The notes under the pieces: generated by a model
The model's input: the letters and a program-made list of their open reading frames with translations, nothing else
Database searches by the model: none
What the model was told of the DNA's origin: nothing
Shown here: positions 22,002 through 31,231 of the stretch, piece after piece
How positions within the stretch are numbered: the first letter of the stretch is position 1
Layout of the letters: each line of letters opens with the position of its first letter
Assembly (NCBI GenBank): GCA_937902995.1
Contig: CALEKY010000093.1
Coordinates: 124,001 to 188,000, forward strand
Reading direction: 5' to 3'
DNA from: an uncultured Sinobacteraceae bacterium
GTDB lineage: Bacteria > Pseudomonadota > Gammaproteobacteria > Steroidobacterales > Steroidobacteraceae
Length of the DNA stretch: 64,000 bases
Made by a program: the position numbers and the translations under genes

Positions 22002-22928
22002 CTACAGCACGAGCCGCGCGGCAGCGGCGCCGATTGCGGCGGGAAACGAGAGCACGATGGTCATGCTGAGGATCTCGGTTGCTGCTATGCCGTCGAAACG
22101 TCCGAGGCACCAGCAGATCGACGCGCTGATCGCCGCTGCCAGCAGATAGCCGATGACGGTGAAGCGGATGAACTCACGCGGCAGCGAAACGTGCTCGGCG
22201 CGAGCGTGTTGGCCCTTGAAGTCGACCGCGTAGACGAACGCGTGCATCAAGACGAGCGAAAGGACGATCAAGGCAAGGGCGTGCCACGGGCCCATCAGAT
22301 GCGCGATCACTGCGACCTCTTCGGTTGGCGCTACGTTCGCGCTGAGGAACAATGCGCCGGCGGCCATGTAGAAGTATTCGGCGAAGACGCTCTCGCGCCG
22401 ACGGTCTCTCTTGCGCTCGGCTTGGCCGAGCTGGCTTTGTGCAAGCAAGGCGCCGATGCTGCCGGCAATGCCTTGCAAGGCGACTCTCCCGATCGATTCT
22501 TCCAGCGTGTCTTGCGGATCGAGTACGCCGAACACGAACAAGATCGCGGTGGCGAGAAATGCGGCGACTGCCACGGCGACGAAAGCATCCAGAATCGCAT
22601 CGAATAGATTGGAAACGCGCTCGAATCCGAGATAGAACGCAAGGCCGACGAGCAGCGGCAGAAGTCCGACGATCAAGAGGGTCAGTCGAAGTCGGCTCAT
22701 CTGGGCGCCTAGCTCCCATGTCTCCATGGTCATGAGAACTGGCAGCCCGAACAGCAAGGCGCCGCCGAATGCGCGAGCCAGTCCGACGAGGTAAGCTCGC
22801 TCCGAGTCCCAGGAATATGTACGGCTCGCCACGGCGAGCTTAACGTGCGCCCCGAATCTCTGTTCCGCGATGATCTCTCGGGGCTTCGCGTAGTCTGTGT
22901 TCGACGTGTAAGCGCTCTCTGGGCGCAA
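22002..22928 (-). CDS. TIGR02587 family integral membrane protein
   Basis: The 308-residue protein has about seven to eight hydrophobic segments, beginning at LARAFGGALLFGLPVLMTM and ending in IVLSFPAAIGAAAARLVL. A short cytoplasmic part (SQLGQAERKRDRRRESVFAEY) lies in the middle. This and the partner downstream match the TIGR02587/TIGR02588 pair, found together in diverse Proteobacteria without assigned function. The first 30 residues may be too long; a later start near residue 45 is possible. The divergent DUF3750 gene starts only 41 bases away, so promoters must overlap. Confidence 0.8.
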   Translation of the reverse strand: MRPESAYTSNTDYAKPREIIAEQRFGAHVKLAVASRTYSWDSERAYLVGLARAFGGALLFGLPVLMTMETWELGAQMSRLRLTLLIVGLLPLLVGLAFYLGFERVSNLFDAILDAFVAVAVAAFLATAILFVFGVLDPQDTLEESIGRVALQGIAGSIGALLAQSQLGQAERKRDRRRESVFAEYFYMAAGALFLSANVAPTEEVAVIAHLMGPWHALALIVLSLVLMHAFVYAVDFKGQHARAEHVSLPREFIRFTVIGYLLAAAISASICWCLGRFDGIAATEILSMTIVLSFPAAIGAAAARLVL

Positions 22929-22969
22929 AGACTCACAACCGCGGCGACATGCGTGGGAAACGCTGGGCT

Positions 22970-23767
22970 ATGAAGAGGCAGAAAATGCTGATTGCAGGTG
23001 TTCTTGGATACCTCGTGTTTGCCGCGCTGTATGTCGGCTGGTCGGGAGCAGTGAGCGCCGACGATTGGCGCACGGCCTATCGCGGCCCGGCAGGCATTGC
23101 ACCGGATCCTGCAACGACGCCTGAAGCGGTCGTGCAGGTGTATGCCGCGCGCACGGTCGGTTGGCGCGGATACGTCGGCGTTCATACGTGGATCGCCGTG
23201 AAGCGTTCGCATGCAAGCGAGTTCACGGTCCATGAAGTCATCGGTTATCGATTGCGCCGCACCGGAACGGCCGTCGTTTCGAGTAATCGTCCAGCCGATG
23301 GCTATTGGTTCGGTGCACGTCCGGAGCTGCTCGCCGATTTGCGCGGCGAGGGCGTCGATGAAGTGATCGATCGCATCGAAGAGGCCGTGCAACGTTATCC
23401 ATATGCAGACCGCTACACGGTGTGGCCCGGTCCGAACTCGAACACCTTCACGGCATGGGTGTTGCGCCACGCACCCGAAGTGCGCGCCGATCTGCCGCCC
23501 ACTGCGATCGGCAAGGATTATCTCGGAATCGTGCCGGTGAACAAAACGCCAAGCGGCACTGGCGCGCAGCTGAGTGTCTTCGGTATTGCTGGCGTGATGG
23601 CGGGCCTCGAAGAAGGACTCGAACTGAACTTGCTCGGGCTCACGTTCGGCATCGATCCCAAGAGCCTGAGCTTGAAGCTTCCGATCATCGGCCGCATCGG
23701 CTTGCGCGGCGAAACCTTTCCGTCGCGTTTGCAGCCGGCATCTGCAGCGCCGGCGGAAACGCTCTGA
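22970..23767 (+). CDS. DUF3750 family protein
   Basis: The 265-residue protein has an N-terminal hydrophobic signal or anchor (MLIAGVLGYLVFAALYVGWS). The DUF3750 core follows: VVQVYAARTVGWRGYVGVHT, YEV-like strands, the GYWFGARPELLADLRG motif, YPYADRYTVWPGPNSNTFT and LPPTAIGKDYL. The conserved Asn/Thr and His-containing phrases hint at an enzyme, but no activity is established. ATG at 22970 is preferred over 22949 because it keeps a compact signal sequence. It is divergent from the TIGR02587 gene, and a CTGAAG heptamer tract follows its stop. Confidence 0.8.
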   Translation: MKRQKMLIAGVLGYLVFAALYVGWSGAVSADDWRTAYRGPAGIAPDPATTPEAVVQVYAARTVGWRGYVGVHTWIAVKRSHASEFTVHEVIGYRLRRTGTAVVSSNRPADGYWFGARPELLADLRGEGVDEVIDRIEEAVQRYPYADRYTVWPGPNSNTFTAWVLRHAPEVRADLPPTAIGKDYLGIVPVNKTPSGTGAQLSVFGIAGVMAGLEEGLELNLLGLTFGIDPKSLSLKLPIIGRIGLRGETFPSRLQPASAAPAETL

Positions 23768-23783
23768 GCGCGCAGTGCGTGGG

Positions 23784-23815
23784 CAGAAAGCTGAAGACGG
23801 AAGGCTGAAGGTAGA
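23784..23815 (+). repeat. Degenerate CTGAAGR heptamer tract after DUF3750
   Basis: AGCTGAAGACGGAAGGCTGA followed by AGGTAGA is a 7-base periodic tract lying 17 bases after the DUF3750 stop, with CTGAAG on the coding strand of that gene. Confidence 0.75.
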
Positions 23816-23864
23816 GCGCGTTCGCGCAAAGACGTGCCAGGCGGGCCTGCGCGCAGCGCGACTC

Positions 23865-23917
23865 CCCTCTCCTCGGGGAGAGGCACGCAGAGCGAAGCAT
23901 GCAGCTGAGGGGATTGC
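23865..23917 (+). repeat. Dispersed hairpin element, copy 3
   Basis: CCCTCTCC-TC-GGGGAGAGG hairpin followed by AGAGCGAAGCATGCAGCTGA and GGGGATTG. It is preceded by GCGCG palindromes and followed by GCGCGAACGCGC and a GTCAACTATCAAC tract, so the composite arrangement seen at 18294-18464 is repeated here. Confidence 0.85.
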
Positions 23918-23970
23918 GCGAACGCGCACCTGAACTGCCAACGGTCAACTATCAACCGCAGTCGAGCACC

Positions 23971-24405
23971 CTAGAACGGAACTTCTGGCGTCGGCGGAAA
24001 CAACGCGAGCACATTCCTAACCGTCATTGCGATCAGCACCAGCGTCCCGGCGTTGAAGACCAAGAAGCGGACGGGGACGAAGTTCGTGGTGCATTGAATC
24101 AACGAATGCACGATACGAATGCCGACGTAGCTCCAAGCGAGCCACACATTGATTGGATCGGCGGTGCCGGCGACATGCGAGTAAATCGCGAGCGCGTAGA
24201 AGATCGTCGGCTGCTCGTGCAAATGGTTGTAGTTGTCGGCGACTTGTTTGACCTTGACCGGGAGCGCGTCCAGCTCTTCCTTGCGTTTGATCTTTGCCGG
24301 ATCGATGTGTGCCGCGCGCATGGCAGGAAGGCGCGTTGCATACATCCAGAACCAGATGACGAACGTCCAGACGATGAGGGCGAGGACGGGGGTGAGAGTG
24401 CTCAT
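23971..24405 (-). CDS. MAPEG family membrane protein
   Basis: The 144-residue protein has four hydrophobic helices: LIVWTFVIWFWMYAT near the start, a second around 60-80, VWLAWSYVGIRIVHSLIQ, and LVFNAGTLVLIAMTVRNVLAL at the end. The charged phrase VADNYNHLHEQPTIFYAL is the MAPEG signature (DNxxHLxExP). Bacterial MAPEG proteins are membrane glutathione-dependent enzymes or relatives; this one cannot be assigned a substrate. ATG at 24405 gives the standard MAPEG length. It is monocistronic. Confidence 0.85.
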   Translation of the reverse strand: MSTLTPVLALIVWTFVIWFWMYATRLPAMRAAHIDPAKIKRKEELDALPVKVKQVADNYNHLHEQPTIFYALAIYSHVAGTADPINVWLAWSYVGIRIVHSLIQCTTNFVPVRFLVFNAGTLVLIAMTVRNVLALFPPTPEVPF

Positions 24406-24536
24406 GAGCAGGCTACAGGCTACAGGTGGTAGTTGCGGGCTCTGGCAGAGCCTAGGCACTTGATCGTGCGCCGGACTTCCTTCTCTTTGCCGAGACTCTC
24501 TTATACGCGCGCAAGATGAGAGGGGGAAGCGCAGTT

Positions 24537-24773
24537 CTATCTTCGCGCGAACTTGATCTGGAACTCGATCTCTTCTGCGCTGCGCGTGCGTTCGTGCTCG
24601 ATGTTGAAGATCGCATTTGCGGGGACTCGAATACGTTCGCCAGCGACTTGAATGGTGAAACGCTTGCCGGTCTCGACGGCATCTGCGAGCCGTCGCAGTT
24701 TCGCGGCGAATGCGGCGTTCGAGTAGCCCTTTTCGATATCGCGCGCTGTCGACTTCTTTCTTGCGCTGGCCAC
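24537..24773 (-). CDS. Amphi-Trp domain-containing protein
   Basis: The 78-residue protein has a basic N-terminus (MASARKKS), a helix (AAFAAKLRRLADAVETG) and strands FTIQVAGERIRVPANA and NIEHERTRSAEEIEFQIKF. This is the amphi-Trp pattern (strands carrying alternating polar and hydrophobic residues) known from small bacterial and archaeal proteins of unknown role. Despite the family name no Trp is present in this copy. It is preceded by a 479-base region without genes. Confidence 0.65.
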   Translation of the reverse strand: MASARKKSTARDIEKGYSNAAFAAKLRRLADAVETGKRFTIQVAGERIRVPANAIFNIEHERTRSAEEIEFQIKFARR

Positions 24774-25252
24774 GGAAGATCCTCCGCTTCTGTTCGGGAC
24801 GATCAGGGTATGCGAGCTGGCCGGACATCTCTACCGTTACGCCTGGCGAAACGTTTGGCGACGCGATTCGTTACCGGAAGTCAATTGTGTGGCAGGTAAG
24901 AGTGCGCAGGGGCGAAGACTCAGCACCCAATTTGAGCAGCGGCCGACTTTGAGCGCACTCTAAACGAGCGGCTGCACAAAGCGATTTCGACGGCAGGGTC
25001 TCAATACGCTGTATTCGATGAATCCTCTGCTCGCCCGCTCTAGCCAATGTCCGGCGGCATACTCGTTTTCTAAAAGCCGCACGCCGGGTCATCCATCTCT
25101 CACTCTGGAATATCGACCTCACTCGACGTGATGAGCCCGAGGCCGTCATTGCTGCCGCAACGGCATGAGTGAGTTTCGTCGTCGCGCATTTCTCCCGCCG
25201 CCTGCGCTCAGTACCGTACCTGCCTCTGAGTTTCACGGTTTGGGGAGCACAT
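24774..25252. other. Gene-free 479-bp stretch upstream of the RND operon
   Basis: No coding frame with plausible composition is seen on either strand, and the heptamer or hairpin repeats typical of other gaps are absent. It must hold the promoters of the divergent amphi-Trp gene and the RND operon. GGGGAG lies just ahead of the adaptor start at 25253. Confidence 0.5.
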
Positions 25253-26365
25253 ATGGATCGTCGAGGTTGGATCGCGCCTTTGGTGCTGATTGGCGTCGTT
25301 GTCGGAACCGGCACTGCGCTTGCTGCATGGAAGCATTCCTCGCTGGAGCAGGCTGCCATCGAGGCAGCGAGTCAGCCTGAGCCCGCTGAAGCCGTGGTCG
25401 TGGCTATTGCCCGCGAGCGTGAGCACGTTCCCACGACGACGTCGATCGGCACGGTCGTTGCCACGCGCTCGATCAGCGTGCGCAACGAGTTGCCCGGCAC
25501 CGTTCGTTACGTCGCTTTGACGCCCGGTCAGATCGTCGAGGCCGGTACGTTGCTGGTTGCGCTCGACGTCTCCGTCGAGCAAGCGGAGCTGCAGGCGGCG
25601 CAGGCGCAGGCCGATCTTGCGCAGGTTCAATACGAGCGCTTGCAACGGATGGTCCGCGACCGTGCGGCTTCGGAAATGGAAGTCGATACGGCGCGCGCGG
25701 AGCGCGATGTCGCGCTGGCTCGCATCGAGCAGATCAAGGCCATCATCGAACGCAAGACGATTCGCGCGCCGTTCCGTGCACGCATCGGCATCTCCGATGT
25801 GCATCCCGGACAGTATCTCGATCAAGGCACGCTGCTCACGACCTTGCAAGGCGTCGACGATCGTGCGTTCGTAGATTTCACCGTTGCGCAGCAGATCGCC
25901 GTCGCTTTGAAGCCCGGCGACAAAGTGACGGTGTTTCCGCGCGGCGACACCCAGCCGATCGAAGCGGAAATTCTGGCCACCGATGCCCGTGTCGATCCGA
26001 CGACGCGAAACGCGACCGTTCGCGCGCAGCTGACGGCGCAGGAATTCGCCTTGCAGCCCGGTGCGTCGGTCCGTGTCCGTGTCGCAACGGATGCGCCGCG
26101 GCTCGCCGTGACCGTGCCGGCCAGCGCCGTTCGCAAGGGACCGGAAGGCGATCACGTGTTCGTGCTCATCGAGGACGGAAGCGGACAAGTCCGCGCGCGT
26201 GCACGGCAGGTGCGCGTCGAATCGGTTGCAGGCGACGAGGCCATCGTTGCCGGCGGTTTGAACCCAGGCGAGAAGGTCGCAGCTTCGGGCTCGTTCAAGC
26301 TGCGCGACTCCGCGCTCGTCGCAGTGCTCGACGAAGCTGAGTCCGTCGCCTTCGCGACACCGTGA
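25253..26365 (+). CDS. RND efflux periplasmic adaptor (membrane fusion protein)
   Basis: The 370-residue HlyD/AcrA-type adaptor has an N-terminal membrane anchor (APLVLIGVVVGTGTALAAW). The lipoyl/barrel half NELPGTVRYVALTPGQIVEA is followed by a coiled-coil hairpin (VEQAELQAAQAQADLAQVQ to RIEQIKAIIERKTIRAPF). The second lipoyl half is ARIGISDVHPGQYLDQGT, and beta-barrel and membrane-proximal domains complete it. It bridges the inner-membrane pump encoded downstream and an outer-membrane TolC-like channel not in this window. ATG at 25253 follows GGGGAG. No regulator gene is adjacent. Confidence 0.93.
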   Translation: MDRRGWIAPLVLIGVVVGTGTALAAWKHSSLEQAAIEAASQPEPAEAVVVAIAREREHVPTTTSIGTVVATRSISVRNELPGTVRYVALTPGQIVEAGTLLVALDVSVEQAELQAAQAQADLAQVQYERLQRMVRDRAASEMEVDTARAERDVALARIEQIKAIIERKTIRAPFRARIGISDVHPGQYLDQGTLLTTLQGVDDRAFVDFTVAQQIAVALKPGDKVTVFPRGDTQPIEAEILATDARVDPTTRNATVRAQLTAQEFALQPGASVRVRVATDAPRLAVTVPASAVRKGPEGDHVFVLIEDGSGQVRARARQVRVESVAGDEAIVAGGLNPGEKVAASGSFKLRDSALVAVLDEAESVAFATP

Positions 26366-26382
26366 CCGGCGCAGCAGCCGTC

Positions 26383-26415
26383 AACCATCAACTATCAACT
26401 GTCAATCAACAGTCA
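26383..26415 (-). repeat. GTTGATAG/GTTGACA heptamer tract between the RND genes
   Basis: GTCAACCATCAACTATCAAC followed by TGTCAATCAACAGTC fills the 49-base gap between adaptor and pump genes. It is related to the arms of the inverted repeat at 21294-21553. Its position inside an operon shows the repeats can also occupy cotranscribed spacers. Confidence 0.75.
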
Positions 26416-29400
26416 TGCGCTCACTCACCGACGTCTTCATCAAACATCCGGTATTGGCGGCCGTCGCCAATCTCGTCATCGTGCTCGTCGGCGTGCGCGC
26501 ATTGCTCACGCTGCCCGTGCAGCAATTTCCGAGCATCGAGAGCTCGTCGATCGTGATCACGACCGTGTACACCGGCGCGAGCGCCGAGACCGTGCGCGGC
26601 TTCCTCACGACGCCGATCGAACGCGTGGTCTCGGCCGTCAGCGGCGTCGATTACATCGAATCGACGAGCCGCGCCGGCGTCAGTACGGTCACGGTGCATC
26701 TCAAGCTCGACCATGACAGTACGGATGCGCTGGCGGAAGTGACGGCGCGCTTACAGCAAGTGCGTTCGGAGCTTCCGTCCGAAGCGGAGCCGCCGGTCGT
26801 GGAAGTGCAGCGGGCGGATCGTCCGTACGCGACGTTCTACATCGGCTTTACGTCCGAACAGCGTACGGTGCCGGAGCTGACCGACTGGTTGTCGCGAACC
26901 TTGCAACCGCAACTCTCGACGCTGCCTGGCGTGCAGCGCGTGAGCTTCGAGGGCGCGCAGCCGATCGCGATGCGCGTGTGGATCGATCCGGACCGGCTTG
27001 CAGCGCGCAATCTAGCGCCCGGCGACGTGCACGCAGCGCTGCAACGCAACAACTACCTCGCAGCCGTCGGCCAGACGAAGGGCAATCTCGTTCAGGTCAA
27101 TTTGCTCGCGAACACCGATCTACGTGCCGTCGAGGAATTCAGGAACCTCATCGTGGCCGATCGGGATGGCGCCATTGTGCGTCTCAGCGATGTCGCCCGC
27201 GTCGAGCTCGGGGCCGAAGAGGCCACGATGACCGCGAAATACAACACTCGGCAGAGCGTGTATCTCGGCGTGTGGCCGCTGCCAGGTTCGAACGAGATCG
27301 AAGTTGCGGCGAGCTTGCGCAAGGAAATGGAACGTATCGAGCTCACGTTGCCCCGCGACGTGAAGATGCGGCTCGTCTGGGACGGCACGATGTTCATGCG
27401 CAATGCGCTGGAGGAGATCACGAAGACGCTCGGCGAGACGGTGCTGATCGTCGCGATCGTCGTGTTCTTGTTCATGGGCTCGATCCGAACCGCGCTCGTG
27501 CCGCTCGTCGCGATGCCTGTGTCGCTCATCGGCGCAGCCATCATCATGCTCGCGTGCGGATTCAGTCTGAATTTGCTCACGATCCTGGCCATCGTGCTGT
27601 CGGTCGGCTTGGTCGTCGACGATGCGATCGTCGTCGTCGAGAACGTCGAACGTCATGTGCGTGCGGGCAAATCGCGAATCGAAGCGGCGCTCGTCGGCGC
27701 GCGCGAACTTGCGGGTCCGGTCGTTGCGATGACGATCACGCTGGCGACGGTGTACACGCCGATCGCCTTCCAAGGTGGGCTGACCGGATCTCTGTTCCTC
27801 GAATTTGCGATCACGCTGGCGGCGGCCGTCGTCGTCTCGGGTATCGTGGCATTGACGCTGTCGCCGGTCATGAGCTCGCGGTTCGTGCATCCGCACGGCA
27901 AGGAAGGGCGCCTGACGACGTTGGTCAATCGCGGATTCGAGCGCGTGAGCCGCGTGTATGCGCGGTTGCTGGATGGCGCGCTCGGCATGCGTTGGGCGGT
28001 CGTTGTCGCGGCGTTGCTCGTCACGGCTGCCGCTTGGCCGCTGTACGAATACTCGCGGCGCGAGCTGGCGCCGGTCGAGGATCAAAGCCATATCAGCTTC
28101 TTCTTCGAGGCATCCCCCGATTCCACGCTTGCGGCGACGGACCGCGCGTCGCGCGAAGTCGTCGAGAAAGTCACTGCGTTCGCGGAAGCCGACTTCATGT
28201 GGACGCTGACCGCGGCGTGGGGCGGATTCGGCGGTGTGGTGCTCAAGGATTGGCAGGCGCGGGAGCGCTCGTCGCAGGAAATGTTCGGCGAGGTGTACGG
28301 CACGGTGTCGCAAGTGCCGGGGCTGCGCGTGTTCCCGCGACTCGACCCGCCGCTGCCGTCGCCCGGGCAATACGACGTCGAGCTCATCGTGCAGACCGAT
28401 GCCGACATTCAACGCTTGCTGGAAGCGACGCACAACGTGCTGGATCAGGGAATGAAGAGCGGCAAGTTCCTGTACGTCGATACCGATCTCAAGTTCGATC
28501 TGCCCGAAGCGCGCGTCGTGTTGGATCGCGAGCGCCTTGCGGATCTCGGGCTCGATCTTGCGACGGTGGGGCGCGAGCTCGGCACCTTGCTCGGCGGCGC
28601 CTACGTCAACCGTTTCAACTATTTCGAGCGCAGCTACAAGGTCATTCCGCAGATCGGCGATGAGGATCGGGCGACGCTCGAGCCGTTGCTCGATCTGAAG
28701 ATCAAGACGCCGGACGGCAGTCTCGTGCCGGTTTCGAGCTTTACGCGCATCGAGTCCAGCACAGGGCCGCGCGCATTGAATCGATTCCAGCAGCGCAATT
28801 CGGCGCGCGTGTTCGCCGGCGTTGCCCCGGGCGTGACGAAAGAGGAGGGGCTTGCGATTCTAGAGAAGGCGGCACTCGCCTCGGGCGCGGATGTCACGAT
28901 CGATCATGCGGGCGAGTCGCGGCAGATCCGACAGGAAGGCGGTGCGCTGACCACGACGCTCGGCTTCGCGTTGATCCTGATTTATCTCGTGCTGGCTGCG
29001 CAGTTCCAGAGCTTTCGCGATCCGCTCATCGTGCTGCTCGGCTCGGTGCCGCTCGCGATTTCGGGTGCGCTGACGTTCACGTTCCTGGATTGGACGACGC
29101 TCAATATTTATTCGCAGGTCGGATTGATCACGCTCGTCGGCTTGATCGCGAAGAACGGCATCCTGATCGTGGAGTTTGCCAATACGTTGCAGAAGCGCGG
29201 GCTCGAGAAGATCGCCGCGCTACGCGAGGCATCGCTGACACGGTTACGTCCTGTGCTGATGACTTCGGCTGCGACGGTGTTCGGTCATTTCCCGCTCGTG
29301 CTCGTCTCGGGTCCAGGCGCGGAAGCCCGCAACAGCATCGGCATCGTGCTCGTCACCGGCATGGTCGTCGGTACGCTGTTCACGCTGTTCGTCGTGCCGG

Positions 29401-29492
29401 TGTTCTACACCTTGATCGCGGCGGATCGCAGCAAGGCGGCAGCAACGGAAGCCGAGCTCGCACGTAGCGAGCCGGCGGCGGTCGCAGGCTGA
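26415..29492 (+). CDS. RND efflux transporter permease subunit
   Basis: The 1025-residue protein is a hydrophobe/amphiphile-efflux type RND pump. TM1 follows FIKHPVLAAVANLVIVLVG, and the porter-domain start is PSIESSSIVITTVYTGASAE. TM4 carries the proton-relay region LSVGLVVDDAIVVVENVERH (two adjacent Asp), and TM10 ends GLIAKNGILIVEFANT. Large periplasmic loops lie between TM1-2 and TM7-8. The substrate spectrum cannot be predicted. Some Xanthomonadales-type pumps of this class are two-gene operons without their own outer-membrane factor, as here. A hairpin element lies downstream. Confidence 0.95.
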   Translation: MRSLTDVFIKHPVLAAVANLVIVLVGVRALLTLPVQQFPSIESSSIVITTVYTGASAETVRGFLTTPIERVVSAVSGVDYIESTSRAGVSTVTVHLKLDHDSTDALAEVTARLQQVRSELPSEAEPPVVEVQRADRPYATFYIGFTSEQRTVPELTDWLSRTLQPQLSTLPGVQRVSFEGAQPIAMRVWIDPDRLAARNLAPGDVHAALQRNNYLAAVGQTKGNLVQVNLLANTDLRAVEEFRNLIVADRDGAIVRLSDVARVELGAEEATMTAKYNTRQSVYLGVWPLPGSNEIEVAASLRKEMERIELTLPRDVKMRLVWDGTMFMRNALEEITKTLGETVLIVAIVVFLFMGSIRTALVPLVAMPVSLIGAAIIMLACGFSLNLLTILAIVLSVGLVVDDAIVVVENVERHVRAGKSRIEAALVGARELAGPVVAMTITLATVYTPIAFQGGLTGSLFLEFAITLAAAVVVSGIVALTLSPVMSSRFVHPHGKEGRLTTLVNRGFERVSRVYARLLDGALGMRWAVVVAALLVTAAAWPLYEYSRRELAPVEDQSHISFFFEASPDSTLAATDRASREVVEKVTAFAEADFMWTLTAAWGGFGGVVLKDWQARERSSQEMFGEVYGTVSQVPGLRVFPRLDPPLPSPGQYDVELIVQTDADIQRLLEATHNVLDQGMKSGKFLYVDTDLKFDLPEARVVLDRERLADLGLDLATVGRELGTLLGGAYVNRFNYFERSYKVIPQIGDEDRATLEPLLDLKIKTPDGSLVPVSSFTRIESSTGPRALNRFQQRNSARVFAGVAPGVTKEEGLAILEKAALASGADVTIDHAGESRQIRQEGGALTTTLGFALILIYLVLAAQFQSFRDPLIVLLGSVPLAISGALTFTFLDWTTLNIYSQVGLITLVGLIAKNGILIVEFANTLQKRGLEKIAALREASLTRLRPVLMTSAATVFGHFPLVLVSGPGAEARNSIGIVLVTGMVVGTLFTLFVVPVFYTLIAADRSKAAATEAELARSEPAAVAG

Positions 29493-29576
29493 GCGTGGCC
29501 TCTCACACGTCGCGTCGCTTTGCGGCCTTGATGCGCGTGGACGCACGAAAACTGCGGACGCAGGATGCGTATCGAT

Positions 29577-29632
29577 TGCCTCTCCTTGGGGAGCGAGGCA
29601 GCGAGCGAATGCGTCGCGGTGAGGGCGATCGC
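29577..29632 (+). repeat. Dispersed hairpin element, copy 4 (diverged)
   Basis: GCCTCTCC-TTGG-GGAGCGAGGC followed by AGCGAGCGAATGCGTCGCGG and TGAGGGCGATCG keeps the order of the other copies with more changes. It lies between the convergent RND pump and bcsG genes, with a GTCAACTACCAGC tract next to it. Confidence 0.7.
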
Positions 29633-29662
29633 GGACCCGCGCCTCCGGCCGTCAACTACCAG

Positions 29663-31231
29663 CTATTCCCACGGCGTCCACTTGCCGTCCGGCGTGCGCA
29701 TCATGAAATGCTCGCCGATCTGCATGATTACCGTGCCCTCGTTCTCGGCGACGGAGACGGTTTCCGGAAGGTTTTGCGTGTAGCGCGAAAGCTGCAGGGC
29801 TGGAGCGTCGAACGGGCTGTCGGCGATGAAGCGAGATAGCAGTTCGTTGACCGCGAGATAGCTGGTCGACGCGTCGATGCGCTGCGGCGCGTTCGGCAAC
29901 TCGATCGACGCGTCGATCAATGCGATGCCGACGGGGACGTGCGTGATCGCCGGCGTCGGTATCTCGCGCAGGCCGGGAATCTGTCGGCGGTCGCCGCGCA
30001 GCGCAGCGCCGTGCTCGGGAACGAATACGATGATGGCGCGCCGCTTGGAGCGCTGCACGTCGTCCATGAAGCGTCCGAGGTCGTCGAACAGCTGGCCGAG
30101 CCGTGTCTTGAACGACGAATCGGACTTGCCGTTCACGCGATTGCCGTCGTGCAGGCTGATCGTGTTGTAGTAGAGCGCAACGCGCGGCGCCGGATTCGCG
30201 AGGCGCATCTGCCACCAGCGCGACAAGGTCGCGTAGTCGTCGTAGATCGGCGAGCCGTCGAAGGCGAATTGCGAGGTGCGCAAGCCGCGAAACTCGATCG
30301 GGGCGCCGGGGAAGGCGCCGCGGGCACGGTCGCGGATATCGGCCAAGAAGTCGCCGAAATGGCCGTCGTGATTCATGACCCAGTGCGGCTCGAAACCGGC
30401 CTCTTGCAGGCCGTCGAACACGAGACACTCGCGCGGAGCCGCTTCATAGATCTTCTTGTGCGGAACCTGGCCGCAATTGCCGCGCAGGAGCCGGATCGCC
30501 GCCGGACCGCTGTAGCTCGCGGCGGTGTTGAACGCTGTGAAGATCACCTGAAAGCGCGAGAAGAACGGATGTTGTGCGCGCTCGACCGCCCGCAGATCGT
30601 CCCAAGACAGCGAGCACGCGTGCACGAAAATGATGTCGAATGATTCGTCGTGGGCGGCAGGCGTGCCGAACCGCACCTGGCGCAGCTGCTCGCGCGCGTA
30701 GAACTCTTCCAGGTGTCGATCCAGCATCTCCGGCCGCATGTTGCGCGGATCGACTTGCTGGAACGTCGTCGTCGGTCCGGCGACGGCCGTTGCCACGACG
30801 GGCTCCTGCACTCCGAACCGCGGCAATCCGTCGGGCATCAAGATGATCGCGAAGATGGCGATGAACACGAACGTGCTGAGTCTGAGCTTGCGCCGCGCGA
30901 TCGAGTAGACGACGAACAGCACGGCGAGCTGCAGGATCACTTGCCAATTCACGAACCGGCCGAGCAGCTCGATCAGATACGGCAGCGAGAACGAGGCGAG
31001 GTTGTGCGTCTGCGACAGCACGCGCGTAATCGGCGGCAGCCACGAATCGTGGTAGAGCAGCATGATGCCGAGCGGCACGGTGACCAAGTTCTTGGCGAAC
31101 CGTTGCCGGGCATTCTGCGGCGGCAGCGCCGTGAGCACGGCAAAGCCCAAGTTCAGCCACGGGTTGAATCCCAGGTAGCCGCCGGCGAACAGCAGCAGCT
31201 TGGCAAAGAAATAAGCGCTCCACAAACCCAT
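29663..31231 (-). CDS. bcsG: BcsG, cellulose phosphoethanolamine transferase
   Basis: The 522-residue protein has an N-terminal membrane region (about four to five helices, residues 1-155) and a C-terminal alkaline-phosphatase-like domain. BcsG transfers phosphoethanolamine from membrane lipid to nascent cellulose. The catalytic region NTAASYSGPAAIRLLRGNCG contains the nucleophilic Ser equivalent to E. coli Ser278. WVMNHDGHFGDFL, YYNTISLHDGNR and VFVPEHGAALRGD supply metal ligands. It overlaps bcsA by one base (TGATG), so it is coupled to the synthase. Its presence suggests the polymer here is pEtN-cellulose rather than plain cellulose. Confidence 0.95.
   Translation of the reverse strand: MGLWSAYFFAKLLLFAGGYLGFNPWLNLGFAVLTALPPQNARQRFAKNLVTVPLGIMLLYHDSWLPPITRVLSQTHNLASFSLPYLIELLGRFVNWQVILQLAVLFVVYSIARRKLRLSTFVFIAIFAIILMPDGLPRFGVQEPVVATAVAGPTTTFQQVDPRNMRPEMLDRHLEEFYAREQLRQVRFGTPAAHDESFDIIFVHACSLSWDDLRAVERAQHPFFSRFQVIFTAFNTAASYSGPAAIRLLRGNCGQVPHKKIYEAAPRECLVFDGLQEAGFEPHWVMNHDGHFGDFLADIRDRARGAFPGAPIEFRGLRTSQFAFDGSPIYDDYATLSRWWQMRLANPAPRVALYYNTISLHDGNRVNGKSDSSFKTRLGQLFDDLGRFMDDVQRSKRRAIIVFVPEHGAALRGDRRQIPGLREIPTPAITHVPVGIALIDASIELPNAPQRIDASTSYLAVNELLSRFIADSPFDAPALQLSRYTQNLPETVSVAENEGTVIMQIGEHFMMRTPDGKWTPWE

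Noticed and set aside
26978..28663. 561-codon open frame within the RND pump gene
   Set aside because: It is an out-of-frame shadow of the RND pump, rich in Arg and without family motifs.
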